34,457 nt of DNA from CAYMRB01 sp964392615 (GCA_964392615.1 CAYMRB010000047.1:1-34457), one strand, 5' to 3'. Positions 25,856-34,402 are shown, counted from the first letter of the stretch. The notes: generated from the letters alone by a model not told the origin. Numbers and translations: made by a program.

Positions 25856-26058
25856 AGAATCCTCACGCCAAGTCGCCAAGTCGCCAAGGACTGGCTGTTG
25901 GGGCACGCGGGGCAGGCCTTGGCACGCTGCGCTCGCAGCGTACGTCAAAGAGGAAGAGCTGAAGAGCCCTTGCTCATCCTCACAGAGAGGCCATGAACGC
26001 GTGAAGATCGTGCGGAGAGGGCCACTCCTTGGCGCCTTGGCGCCTTGGCGTGAGAACT
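25856..26058. mobile_element. MITE-like element bounded by CGCCAAGG inverted repeats
   Basis: The left end at 25861-25890 reads CCTCACGCCAAGTCGCCAAG and continues TCGCCAAGGA. The right end at 26026-26057 is its near-perfect inverse, with CCTTGGCG three times followed by TGAGAACT. The 200-bp interior has no open frame of note. It contains a second inverted pair (GCCAAGG near 25883, CCTTGGC at 25917) and a 7-bp stem ACGCTGC / GCAGCGT with a 4-nt loop at 25924-25941. Long terminal inverted repeats, small size and no coding capacity fit a non-autonomous element or a structured dispersed repeat. No target-site duplication is clear. Confidence 0.55.
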
Positions 26059-26157
26059 CTTCTCTTCGAGAGCACACGAGTCCTGAAGCTCTGCGACGGC
26101 CCGGAACGCAGGTGCGGCCTCGAACGGCTTGCTGCTCGCGCGTTTTGCAGCGTTGGG

Positions 26158-26172
26158 GTCCGACTCCGACTC
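26158..26172 (+). repeat. Short hexanucleotide array remnant, copy D
   Basis: Two and a half GACTCC units in the 830-bp gene-poor region, between the inverted-repeat element and the decayed gene tail. It is in the same orientation as the longer arrays but short enough to occur by chance. Confidence 0.5.
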
Positions 26173-26194
26173 AGCCCCCCCGTCGGATTGGAAC

Positions 26195-26416
26195 TCAGAA
26201 CTCCAGGACCCACGGCTCGGGAATGACGCCCTCGCCGCTGTCCCAGGCGCTGGACCAGATCAGACGCCGGCTCCTCGAATACCGCACCGCCGCGCCATCC
26301 CACGGATCGACCGGCAAGCTGTCTACGTACTCCGGAACGAGTGCGTCGAGCGCGTCGCGCGAGGCGGCGCATGTGGCAGACGACGCCGAACACCTGCCTT
26401 CCTCCGGCAGTGACCT
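26195..26416 (-). pseudogene. C-terminal remnant of a secreted or membrane protein
   Basis: The minus strand is open for 73 codons between stops, without a credible start. It reads ALVPEYVDSLPVDPWDGAAV, then RYSRSRRLIWS, and ends PEPWVLEF. The motif LVPEYLxxLPxDPFDGxPLRY is a common C-terminal ending of large planctomycete membrane and secreted proteins, where it usually follows a hydrophobic domain and precedes a short beta-hairpin. Here only that tail survives. The rest of the gene is absent, apparently lost or replaced near the array and the inverted-repeat element. The parent gene cannot be named. Confidence 0.45.
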
Positions 26417-26570
26417 TCACATGACGTACCTTCTCGGGTCGTCGGCGAACCGGCAGGGATCTTGACTCCCCTGTCCCCCACGTTCTCTTCTCCTGCTACC
26501 CTGAACGCTGGCGCGACGCCCGCCCCCGAACTCACGGCTCCGCGCCCACCGCAAGCACAGGAGGAGATCG

Positions 26571-27929
26571 ATGAAGCAGACTTCCGCCGCGCGCCTCCAC
26601 CGCCGGCAGATCCTTCGCATGGGCGCAGCCGCGGGCAGTGCCTTGGTGGCCCCGAATGTCGTGCGCGCTGCTGTCCTCGGTCGCGAGGGCGAGGTTGCGC
26701 CGAGCGAGCGCATCACGCTCGGGTTCATCGGCATCGGAATCATGGGCCAGGGTCACCTGCGCGTCTTTCTCGGCTATCCCGATGTGCGGGTGCTCGGCGT
26801 CTGCGATGTCGACACGTGGCGGCGCGAGAACGCCAAGAAGAACGTCGAGACGACGTACGCGGACGCGCAGGCGAGCGGCGAGTACGCCGGCTGCGGCGCG
26901 TACCGCGACTTCCGCGAGCTGCTCGCGCGTGACGACATCGACGCCGTCGTCGTCGTGACCGGCGACCGCTGGCACGTGCCGGTCGGCGTGCGTGCGGCGA
27001 AGGCCGGCAAGGACATCTATTGCGAAAAACCGATGTCGCTGACGATCCGCGAGGCGACGACGATGCGCGACGTGGCCTGGAGCCACGGCACGGTATTCCA
27101 GACCGGCCTGCAGCAGCGTTCGACTCCCGTCTTCCACACCGCGAGCAAGATCGTCCGCAGCGGCCGCCTCGGCAAGATCTCGCACGTCTACGTGTGCTTC
27201 CCCGGCACGAGCTCGGATGTGGACTTGCCGGCCGAACCGACGCCCGAAGGCCTCGATTGGGACATGTGGCTCGGCCCGGCACCCGAGCGACCGTACAACC
27301 ATCGCTTCCATCCGTACGGTCGTCCGCCCCATGTCGTGCCGTGGCATTTCTGTCGCGACTTCGGCGGCGGTAACCTGACGAGCAACGCCGTGCACGCGTT
27401 CGACAGCGTGCAGTGGGCGCTCGGCACGGACAACACCGGGCCGGTCAAGATCATCCCTCCCGAGACCGGCAAGGTGCCGTCGCTGACGTACGAGTACGCG
27501 AGCGGCATCCGGCTGCAGGTCGACTGGAAGCTCGATCCGCAGAAGCACCACGTGCCCAAGGGGTGGGATCCGAACACCCGAATCCAGCACTTCGGCGCGC
27601 TCTTCGTCGGCGCGAACGGCTGGCTCCACGTCGGTCGCCAAGGCTACATCCGCGCGTACCCGCAGGAAATCCTCGCGGACCTCGGGGACCTCGCCGCGCG
27701 CCCGATTCCGAACCACCACCGCAACTGGCTCGACTGCATCCGCTCGCGCGAGCGGACGGCGTGCGATGCAGCCGTCGGCTGTCGTTCTACGACCGTGTCG
27801 CACCTCGGGTGCATCGCCCACTGGACCGGTCGCGCGCTCGAGTGGGACCCGAAGAAGGAACGCTTCGTCGGCGATGAGGAAGCCGACCGCATGCGATCCC
27901 GCGACAAGAGAGAGCCGTGGACCATCTGA
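26571..27929 (+). CDS. Gfo/Idh/MocA-family oxidoreductase with Tat-type signal
   Basis: The protein has 452 residues, and the ATG at 26571 follows GGAGGAG. The N-terminus HRRQILRMGAAAGSALVAP is a twin-arginine-type signal, although it lacks the usual Ser-Arg-Arg-x-Phe form, so export is likely but not certain. A Rossmann domain follows (GFIGIGIMGQG at about 51-61). EKP at 152-154 is the family hallmark near the NAD(P) and substrate. The C-terminal alpha/beta domain includes DWDMWLGPAP, GGGNLTSNAVHAFD and NHHRNWLDCIRSR, typical of the exported planctomycete/Bacteroidetes subgroup. Members oxidise sugar or inositol hydroxyls with NAD(P), and some oxidise the 3-OH of glycosides. The next gene begins 59 bp downstream with a ThuA domain, which supports a sugar 3-dehydrogenase role, but the substrate is unproven. 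Confidence 0.9.
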   Translation: MKQTSAARLHRRQILRMGAAAGSALVAPNVVRAAVLGREGEVAPSERITLGFIGIGIMGQGHLRVFLGYPDVRVLGVCDVDTWRRENAKKNVETTYADAQASGEYAGCGAYRDFRELLARDDIDAVVVVTGDRWHVPVGVRAAKAGKDIYCEKPMSLTIREATTMRDVAWSHGTVFQTGLQQRSTPVFHTASKIVRSGRLGKISHVYVCFPGTSSDVDLPAEPTPEGLDWDMWLGPAPERPYNHRFHPYGRPPHVVPWHFCRDFGGGNLTSNAVHAFDSVQWALGTDNTGPVKIIPPETGKVPSLTYEYASGIRLQVDWKLDPQKHHVPKGWDPNTRIQHFGALFVGANGWLHVGRQGYIRAYPQEILADLGDLAARPIPNHHRNWLDCIRSRERTACDAAVGCRSTTVSHLGCIAHWTGRALEWDPKKERFVGDEEADRMRSRDKREPWTI

Positions 27930-27988
27930 TCGCCGGTCGGCCTCTCCACTCTCTGCAACCCGTGCCGTCTCTATCCGAGGTTCCTCCA

Positions 27989-29731
27989 ATGTCCGCTCCG
28001 CTCCAGCTGAAGATCGCCCTGCTCCTGTGCGCCGTCGCCGTCCCGATAGCCACCTCGTGTGGCCGCGCGCAGGCGCCCCGACACGAGTACCGGCCCGATC
28101 GCCCCGCGTTCACGATTCGCGACGACGAGAAGGCCGCGATCGAGAAGGCGCTGCCGAAGAAGGCGCCCGCTTCTGCGAAGAAGAAGCGTCGACTGCTGAT
28201 CTTCGACCTCAACGTCGGTTATCCCGGCCATCCGTCGATCAGCCGCGCCAACCTCGCGTTTCGGCGCATGGGCGAAGTGACCGGCGCGTTCGAGACCGTC
28301 GTCAGCCGCGACCCAGCCGTCTTCGCTCCCGAGAGCCTGCGCCGTTTCGATGCGGTCTTTCTGAACAACACGGTCGGCAACCTGTTCGCCGATCCGACGC
28401 TCCGCAAGAGCCTCGTCGAGTTCGTCGTCGCCGGCGGCGGCCTGATGGGCGTTCACGGCACGACGGTCGCGTTCACCCGCTGGCCCGGAGCGCACGAGGA
28501 CTGGCCCGAGTTCGGGCGCATGCTCGGCGGCCGCGGTGCTCGTCACCGCGCGAACGATGAGCGCGCGTTTCTCGCCCTGGAGGATACCGACCACCCTCTC
28601 GTGGCGCCGTTCCCGAAGACCGGCTTCGAGTACCGCGATGAGTACTTCCGCGTCGGCGATCCGTACTCCCGCGACCGCGTTCGAGTGTTGCTGCGCATCG
28701 ACAACGAGAAGTCCGGATTGACTGCCGACAAGGACACGCGCCCGCCGGAGCGTGCCGACCGCGACTACGCCGTCGCGTGGGTGCGGAACTACGGCCGCGG
28801 CCGAGTCTTCTACTCGACGATCGCGCACCACACGCGGGTATTCTCGGACGCTCGCATGCTCGAGTTCTACCTCGGCGCGACGCAGTTCGTGCTCGGAGAT
28901 CTCGCGGCATCGGCGCTGCCGAGCGCCCGGCTCACACCGGCGACGCGCGCGCAGGAGAAGCTCGGCTGGCGATTGGGCGTTACCACGTACTCGTTCCACA
29001 AGTACACGTTCGTCGAGGCGATCGAGAAGACGAAGCAGCTCGGCATCTCGTACATCGGCGGCTTGAGCTTCCAGAAGGTTAGCCCCGAGGTGCAACGCAA
29101 CTTCGAGCCCGGGCTTCCGGATGACGTACTCGAGAAGATTCGACTGGCGCTCGACGACGCGGGGGTCCGCCTCGTCACGTACTACATCCACCGCATCCCG
29201 GCCGACGAGGCCGGCGCGCGCAAGATCTTCGAGTTCGCCCGCAAGATGGGCATCGAGACGTTCATCTCCGAGCCGCTCCCCGAGGCGCTCGACACGATCG
29301 AGAAGCTCTGTGACGAGTACGACATCCAGGTCGCGATCCACAACCACGGCCCGAAGCAGTCGCCGCACTTCTGGAGCCCCGAGAAGCTCGCCGCGCTGTG
29401 CAAGGGACGCACGAAGCGCATCGGCGCGTGTGCCGACTTCGGCTATTGGATGCGCGCCGGCGTCGATCCCGTGAAGGGCGTCGAGACGCTCGGCGACCGA
29501 TTGCTGTCCGTGCAGCTCCACGATCTCAACGAAGTGTCTCCGGAGGGCCACGACGTGCCGTGGGGATCGGGTCCGGGGCGCACAGCCGAGATCCTCCGCG
29601 CGATCCACCGCCTCGGTCTGAAGCCGGCGCTCATCGGACTCGAGTACTCGTACGATTTCCTCGACAACATGCCGGAGATGGCGCAGTCGAAGAAGTTCTT
29701 CGACGCGCTCGTGACCGAGCTCGCGGACTGA
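27989..29731 (+). CDS. ThuA domain / sugar phosphate isomerase-epimerase TIM-barrel fusion
   Basis: The protein has 580 residues from the ATG at 27989 (GAGG 8 nt upstream). An ATG at 27917 inside the previous gene is less likely because the signal follows only the later start. The leader ends in IATSC, a possible lipoprotein site. Residues about 65-295 are a ThuA-like glutamine-amidotransferase fold: AGGGLMGVHGTTVAFTRWPG, HPLVAPFP and YGRGRVFYSTIAHH. Residues about 325-578 are a xylose-isomerase-like TIM barrel of the sugar phosphate isomerase/epimerase (AP endonuclease 2) superfamily. Its metal-ligand motifs are ISEPLPE, VAIHNHGP, CADFGYW, VQLHDLNE and IGLEYSYD. ThuA of rhizobia acts with a Gfo/Idh-type partner (ThuB) in disaccharide use through 3-keto sugars. 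The fused barrel could isomerise or cleave such products. This role is inferred from context. Confidence 0.85.
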   Translation: MSAPLQLKIALLLCAVAVPIATSCGRAQAPRHEYRPDRPAFTIRDDEKAAIEKALPKKAPASAKKKRRLLIFDLNVGYPGHPSISRANLAFRRMGEVTGAFETVVSRDPAVFAPESLRRFDAVFLNNTVGNLFADPTLRKSLVEFVVAGGGLMGVHGTTVAFTRWPGAHEDWPEFGRMLGGRGARHRANDERAFLALEDTDHPLVAPFPKTGFEYRDEYFRVGDPYSRDRVRVLLRIDNEKSGLTADKDTRPPERADRDYAVAWVRNYGRGRVFYSTIAHHTRVFSDARMLEFYLGATQFVLGDLAASALPSARLTPATRAQEKLGWRLGVTTYSFHKYTFVEAIEKTKQLGISYIGGLSFQKVSPEVQRNFEPGLPDDVLEKIRLALDDAGVRLVTYYIHRIPADEAGARKIFEFARKMGIETFISEPLPEALDTIEKLCDEYDIQVAIHNHGPKQSPHFWSPEKLAALCKGRTKRIGACADFGYWMRAGVDPVKGVETLGDRLLSVQLHDLNEVSPEGHDVPWGSGPGRTAEILRAIHRLGLKPALIGLEYSYDFLDNMPEMAQSKKFFDALVTELAD

Positions 29732-29763
29732 GCCCGATCGAGTCTGCGTCCGACCGGCCGTTC

Positions 29764-29813
29764 GGATTCGACTCCGACTCCGATCCCGACTCCGACTCCG
29801 ATCCTGCCTCCGA
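29764..29813 (+). repeat. Hexanucleotide array (GAYYCC)n, copy E
   Basis: About eight units with GACTCC and GATCCC alternating and a degenerate right end (GATCCTGCCTCC). It lies in the 187-bp gap between the ThuA fusion and the S9 peptidase, both on the plus strand. The rest of that gap shows no other recognisable element. Confidence 0.88.
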
Positions 29814-29918
29814 GGTCCCGGGCCGCGGGTCTCTCCTGGGATCCCCGACCGACGGGCGTTAGCATGGTGGCGAGCGTCCCTGGAGACGCTCCCGCACGAA
29901 CGAGGAAGAATCCCTGCC

Positions 29919-32840
29919 ATGCCCGTCACCACTCCGCGCGCTCGCGTCGCGCCCGTCGTTTTCTGCCTCCTGTTGACCTCGATCACCGCTGCGGACGACG
30001 CGGAGAAGGTCCGCCGCCCGATTCGCTCCGCGGACTACGGCCGTTGGGAAGCGCTCGACTACCGGCGCGCGCTGTCGGACGACGGTCGCTGGCTCGCCTA
30101 CGGAGTCCGACGCGTCGACGGCGAGCACGAGTTACGCCTGCGCATGCTCGCGACCGACTCAACCGACGTCATCGAGCACGGCACGGGGCCGGTCTTCTCT
30201 CACGATGACAATTGGCTGGCCTACGCGATTCGGGCACCCCGCAAGGCCTCCTCCGCGGGCAGCGCGAAGCCGTCGCGAAACAAGCTCGGTCTCCGCAGCC
30301 TCGTCGACGGCAAGACGACCGTGATCGAGGACGTGGCCTCGTTCTCTTTCGCCGAGAGCGGGCAGTACCTCGCGATGCGCCGCTACCCGGTGGAGGGCAA
30401 GAAGAGCCGCGGCGTCGATCTCGTCGTGCGCGATCTCGCGACAGCGGTCGACACGACGTGCGGCAACGTGTCCCAGTACGCGTGGAGCGAGGACGGCCAG
30501 CTGCTGGCGATGGTTATCGACGCCGAAGGCCGGGCTGGCAACGGCGTACGGGTATGGAACCCCGCGACCGGTGTGTTGCGCACGCTCGATTCGGCCGCGG
30601 CCGGCTACGGGACGTTGACGTGGCGTGAGAAGAGCCACGACCTCGCTGTCCTGCGCGAGATCGATCTCGGCTCCGAGGGCGGCAAGGACTCGGCGAAGAC
30701 CGCCGGCAAGGCGACCGGCGCGAAGAAGGATCCCGACCCGGCCCGCATGTCCCGCCTTGTCGTCTGCTGGCGCGACGCCGGCCGCAAGTCACGACGCCAC
30801 GAGTACGACCACAGGGAGGACGACGCGTTTCCTGCCACGCACCGCATCGTCGACTGGGCCGGGCTGCGATTCTCCGACGACGGAGAGACGCTGTTCTTCG
30901 GCATCCGCGAGCTGGAAGAACCCGTCGAGCCACCGGAGAAGAAGGAGCCGGAGATTCGCCGCTTCGAGACGGCGACCTTCGATGACGGCGACGATGACGG
31001 CGACGATGACGGCGCAGACAAGCCAGCCAAGCGCCGCTCGCTGCGAGACACGTTGAAGGAACCCTCCGGCGTCGAGATCTGGCACGCGGATGACGTCGAC
31101 ATTCAGCCGCGCCAGAAGAAGATCGCGTCACAGGAGAAGCGGCGAAGCACGCTGTCGGCGTGGTGGATCGATGACGACGAGTTCGTGCGCCTCGGCGACG
31201 ATCTGGCGGAAGACGTCGCACTCGCCGGTGGCCAGAAGCGCGCCATCTGCTTCGATCGCGCGCCCTGGGAACGCGACCGGATGTTCGGCCCGACCCTTCG
31301 CGACGTGTACTCGATCGACGTACGGACGGGCAAACGCGACAAGATCCTCGAGCGACTGAAGTTCGGTTACGACACGAGCCCGGACGGGCGCTGGTTCCTG
31401 TACAACCAGAATGGTGTCTGGTCGACGTGCGATCTTCAGACCGGCCGCCACTTCCGGCTGACGGCAGGTATCGAAGCTCCGTTCGTGAACGAGAAAGACG
31501 GCACACTGACAGACGAGCCTGCACCGTACGGCGTTCTGGCCTGGACGGCTTCCGGCGACGAGGTGTTGCTCTACAGCCGCTACGACGTGTGGCGCTTCGC
31601 GGCCGACGGCTCGCGACACGAGCGCATCACGCGAGGCGCCGAGGACCACGTCGCTTGGCGGCGTGTCGTGCTCGACCGCGAGAAGGACGAGTTCGTCACC
31701 ACCGATCGTCCGGTCTGGCTTCGCCTGTACGGCGAGCGATCGAAGCGCTTCGGCTACGCCCGGTGGCAGCCCGGCGAGAAGCCGCGAGAGCAGATCTTCC
31801 GCGAAAGCGACATCTCCGGTCTCATGAAGTCCCGTGACTCCGAAACGTACGCGTTCGTCGAGCAGGACTTCGACGACTCGCCGGACATCTTCGTCGGAGG
31901 CCCCGACCTCGACGACGCGCGTCAGGTGACGAACACGAACCCGTTCCAGACGGAGTACCTGTGGGGGCACTCGGAGCTCGTCGACTACCGCAACCGTGAC
32001 GGACGCGAGCTCCAAGGCGCGCTGTTCTATCCCGCGGGTTGGCAGCCCGAAAAGAAGTACCCGATGATCGTGTACATCTACGAGAAGCGATCACAGGTCG
32101 TGCACCGCTACTCGACGCCCACCGAGACCCATCCGTACAACCCCGCGGTCTTCACGAGCCAGGGGTACTTCGTGTTCGAGCCGGACATCGTGTACCGGCC
32201 CCAGAACCCCGGCCTGTCCGCCGTCGACTGCGTCGTGCCGGCGGTCGAGATGATGATCGAGACCGGCAAGATCGATCGCGAGCGCGTCGGCCTCGTCGGC
32301 CACTCATGGGGCGCGTACCAGACCGCCTTCATCGTCACGCAGACGGACCTCTTCGCGGCCGGCGTCGCCGGAGCGCCGCTGACCGACATGATCAGCATGT
32401 CGCTCAGCATTTACTGGAACAGCGGCCAGACCGACGCGTGGATCTTCCACGAGAGCCAGGGCCGGATGGACCGACCGTTCTGGCGCGACATCGACACCTA
32501 CGTGCGCAACTCGCCGGTCTTCTCGATCGACCGTCTCGATACGCCGCTCCTCGTCGCGTTCGGCGATGATGACGGCGCGGTCGATTGGCATCAGGGCATC
32601 CAGATGTACAACGCCGCGCGACTCGCCGGAAAGGACTTGGTGCTCCTCGTCTATCCCGGCGAGAACCACGGGCTCGCCCGCAAGCCGAATCAGGTCGACT
32701 ACCACCACCGCGTGCTGGAGTGGTTCGGTCACTACCTGAAGGGCGACAAGCCGCGCGACTGGATCACACGCGGCAAGCCGTACCTCGAGAGGCAGCGAGA
32801 GCTCGAAGCGCGGAAGAAGAAGGCGAGGCCCGGCCGTTGA
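29919..32840 (+). CDS. S9-family (prolyl oligopeptidase-type) serine peptidase
   Basis: The protein has 973 residues from the ATG at 29919, with a short signal peptide ending near ITAAD, so it is probably periplasmic. Residues about 35-690 form a beta-propeller with repeated WD-like segments (ALSDDGRWLAYGV, FSFAESGQYLAM, DTSPDGRWFLYNQ). Residues about 700-950 are the alpha/beta-hydrolase domain. The triad is visible: Ser796 in GHSWGAYQ, Asp885 in GDDDGAVDW and His917 in ENHGLARK. Such enzymes cleave short peptides, often after proline or with dipeptidyl specificity, which is not predictable here. Residues about 345-375 hold an acidic low-complexity insert encoded by a 12-bp repeat, and the total length is above the 650-900 usual for the family. 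It converges with the next gene, with 15 bp between the stops. Confidence 0.92.
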   Translation: MPVTTPRARVAPVVFCLLLTSITAADDAEKVRRPIRSADYGRWEALDYRRALSDDGRWLAYGVRRVDGEHELRLRMLATDSTDVIEHGTGPVFSHDDNWLAYAIRAPRKASSAGSAKPSRNKLGLRSLVDGKTTVIEDVASFSFAESGQYLAMRRYPVEGKKSRGVDLVVRDLATAVDTTCGNVSQYAWSEDGQLLAMVIDAEGRAGNGVRVWNPATGVLRTLDSAAAGYGTLTWREKSHDLAVLREIDLGSEGGKDSAKTAGKATGAKKDPDPARMSRLVVCWRDAGRKSRRHEYDHREDDAFPATHRIVDWAGLRFSDDGETLFFGIRELEEPVEPPEKKEPEIRRFETATFDDGDDDGDDDGADKPAKRRSLRDTLKEPSGVEIWHADDVDIQPRQKKIASQEKRRSTLSAWWIDDDEFVRLGDDLAEDVALAGGQKRAICFDRAPWERDRMFGPTLRDVYSIDVRTGKRDKILERLKFGYDTSPDGRWFLYNQNGVWSTCDLQTGRHFRLTAGIEAPFVNEKDGTLTDEPAPYGVLAWTASGDEVLLYSRYDVWRFAADGSRHERITRGAEDHVAWRRVVLDREKDEFVTTDRPVWLRLYGERSKRFGYARWQPGEKPREQIFRESDISGLMKSRDSETYAFVEQDFDDSPDIFVGGPDLDDARQVTNTNPFQTEYLWGHSELVDYRNRDGRELQGALFYPAGWQPEKKYPMIVYIYEKRSQVVHRYSTPTETHPYNPAVFTSQGYFVFEPDIVYRPQNPGLSAVDCVVPAVEMMIETGKIDRERVGLVGHSWGAYQTAFIVTQTDLFAAGVAGAPLTDMISMSLSIYWNSGQTDAWIFHESQGRMDRPFWRDIDTYVRNSPVFSIDRLDTPLLVAFGDDDGAVDWHQGIQMYNAARLAGKDLVLLVYPGENHGLARKPNQVDYHHRVLEWFGHYLKGDKPRDWITRGKPYLERQRELEARKKKARPGR
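30981..31016 (+). repeat. 12-bp in-frame tandem repeat in the S9 peptidase gene
   Basis: GATGACGGCGAC occurs twice perfectly and a third time as GATGACGGCGCA. It encodes the acidic stretch DDGDDDGDDDGA at about residues 355-366, in a loop of the propeller domain. Unit length is a multiple of three, so copy-number change would be frame-neutral. Confidence 0.85.
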
Positions 32841-32855
32841 CGCGAGAGCCCGTGC

Positions 32856-34145
32856 TCAGCTGCGCCGCGATCGCTTGATTTCGCGCAGCTGCGCCGCCTC
32901 CTCGAGCTCGCGGTAGTGCGAATCGAGCGGATAGCAGCCGCTGACGAGCCCGCTGCGCGGCGCGGTCGTGCAATCGCTGAATGTGCGACAGATACGCTTC
33001 TTGCCGCGCAGCTCGCCGTGCTCCAAGCAATCGGCGGGCAGCTCCCAATAGCTCAGGACCATGCGTCCGATGCCGACCATGTCGACCCAGCCGTCGCGCA
33101 CGATCGCCTGCGAGACGTGCGGCAGGTAGTCCTGCAGATAGGACACGGCCGAGACGATCAGCACGAGATCGGGAAAGTCGCGTTCGAGCTCGCGCACGAC
33201 GCGCAAGTGCCGAACGACGCCGGCGAGCGGATCCTCCGGCGGCAGGTAGCCGTCCGACGGCGGATAGAGCGCCGGTCGCTGCAGGTGCGGATTGTAGTAC
33301 GGGCTGCCACCCGACACATTGACGAGACGGATGTCGAGACCGCGCAGCAGCGCGAGGAAGGACCGCGCCTCGTCGAGCCCGAATGCGGCCGGGTCGCTCT
33401 CGTCCGTCCCGAAACCGTAGCGATACGGCAAGGCGCCAGCGACGAGATCCGGTGCGCCGACCCCCTGCGCGCGCTCGTCGTCCCCGGCGCCTGCGGCGTG
33501 ATACGGCATCGTGTCGAACGCGCTGACCCGCACTCCGATGCCGAGACCGGCCGCGTCGCGACGGATGCCCGCGACGATCTCGCGGAGGATTCGTGTGCGG
33601 TTCTCGAACGAGCCGCCGTACGGCCCCGGCCGCGTATGCGCGCCGAGGAACTCGTGCAGCAGATAGCCGTGGCAGTGCTTGATGTCGACGAAATCGTAGC
33701 CAAGCTCGGCCGCGCGCACGGCAGCAGCGACGAAACGCTCGATGATGCCGGCGACCTCGCCGTCGGTGAGAACGTACGAGTCGTCGTCGACGCCGACGCG
33801 CGGATCGAGCACGGGGTGGCGAAACGCGACGCGCGGCTCGGGAGCGCCACCGCGGTTCGGACGCGCGAAGCGGCCCGAATGGGTGAGCTGCAAACCGACG
33901 AGCAGGTCGTCCGTCGTACCGAAGCGCTCGCAGTGCGTGTCGACGACAACGCGGCGCAGCTCCCCGAGTCCCTCGAGCGTGTGATCGCCGACGTAGAGCT
34001 GGTGCGGGTTCGCGCGCCCTTCTGGCACGACGGCCACCGCCTCGCCGCCCCAGATGAGCTTGGCGCCGCTCGCGCCGAAGTGCCGCCAGCGTCGCACGGT
34101 CAGCGGCCCGGGCCGGCCGTCCTCGGTGCCGTCCCAGCCCTCCAT
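32856..34145 (-). CDS. Old-yellow-enzyme / NADH:flavin oxidoreductase family protein (main reading frame of a frameshifted gene)
   Basis: From the in-frame ATG at 34145 the frame encodes 429 residues, starting MEGWDGTEDGRPGPLTVRRW. It is an FMN-binding TIM barrel of the 2,4-dienoyl-CoA reductase/OYE superfamily. Markers are SGAKLIWGGEAVAV (about 26-39), QLTHSGRF with His89 (86-93), HCHGYLLHEFLGAHTR (157-172), the GGSFENRTR loop and the phosphate-binding VGIGRMVL. The C-terminus has spaced cysteines in RICRTFSDC and GLVSGCYPLD that could hold an iron-sulfur cluster. There is no appended NAD(P)-binding domain as in true 2,4-dienoyl-CoA reductases. The substrate is unknown. Family homology continues upstream of the ATG (AQPIDVGGGRSVGNRWVVHP) to about 34205. 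There it jumps to another frame, so the product from 34145 alone would lack the first strand of the barrel. Confidence 0.85.
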   Translation of the reverse strand: MEGWDGTEDGRPGPLTVRRWRHFGASGAKLIWGGEAVAVVPEGRANPHQLYVGDHTLEGLGELRRVVVDTHCERFGTTDDLLVGLQLTHSGRFARPNRGGAPEPRVAFRHPVLDPRVGVDDDSYVLTDGEVAGIIERFVAAAVRAAELGYDFVDIKHCHGYLLHEFLGAHTRPGPYGGSFENRTRILREIVAGIRRDAAGLGIGVRVSAFDTMPYHAAGAGDDERAQGVGAPDLVAGALPYRYGFGTDESDPAAFGLDEARSFLALLRGLDIRLVNVSGGSPYYNPHLQRPALYPPSDGYLPPEDPLAGVVRHLRVVRELERDFPDLVLIVSAVSYLQDYLPHVSQAIVRDGWVDMVGIGRMVLSYWELPADCLEHGELRGKKRICRTFSDCTTAPRSGLVSGCYPLDSHYRELEEAAQLREIKRSRRS

Positions 34146-34330
34146 CGGGTGAACGACCCAGCGGTTGCCGACGCTGCGCCCACCGCCGACATCGATCGGC
34201 TGGGCGACTCGGGCGCGGCGAGGATCTCATCGTCGACCGGGACCTCGGAACCGAGAGCGTGCAGGTGGGACCGGAACTCCTCGACCGTGCGATGAGATCC
34301 GATGCGGGGATAGCGGGCGGCGGCATCCAT
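34146..34330 (-). pseudogene. Frameshifted 5' portion of the OYE-family gene
   Basis: The ATG at 34330, with AGGA upstream, opens a frame reading MDAAARYPRIGSHRTVEEF, then RSHLHALGSEVPVDDEILAA and PESP. This matches the usual start of this OYE subgroup. After the codons at 34202-34210 the frame loses similarity, and the family sequence resumes in another frame as AQPIDVGGGRSVGNRWVV. A net one-base loss between about 34200 and 34212 explains the break. Either the gene is inactivated, or the base is a sequencing or assembly error at low coverage close to the contig end. Confidence 0.7.
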
Positions 34331-34402
34331 GTGCGACGTCCTGCTCGAAGCTGAGGGGGGCGCGAGAACGAGCGGCGCATGATATCACGTTTCTCCGTCG
34401 CC

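Noticed and set aside
26462..26502. TTGACT with a downstream TGCTACCCT as the promoter of the oxidoreductase gene
   Set aside because: The spacing is near 30 bp and the -10 match is poor.
29855..29870. GTTAGCATGG before the S9 peptidase as a -10 element
   Set aside because: There is no -35-like sequence at a suitable distance, and one short AT-rich patch is weak evidence.
27971..29986. 671-codon minus-strand open frame over the ThuA fusion
   Set aside because: Composition is that of an antisense shadow, and it reads through the hexanucleotide array as Arg/Ser repeats at its start.
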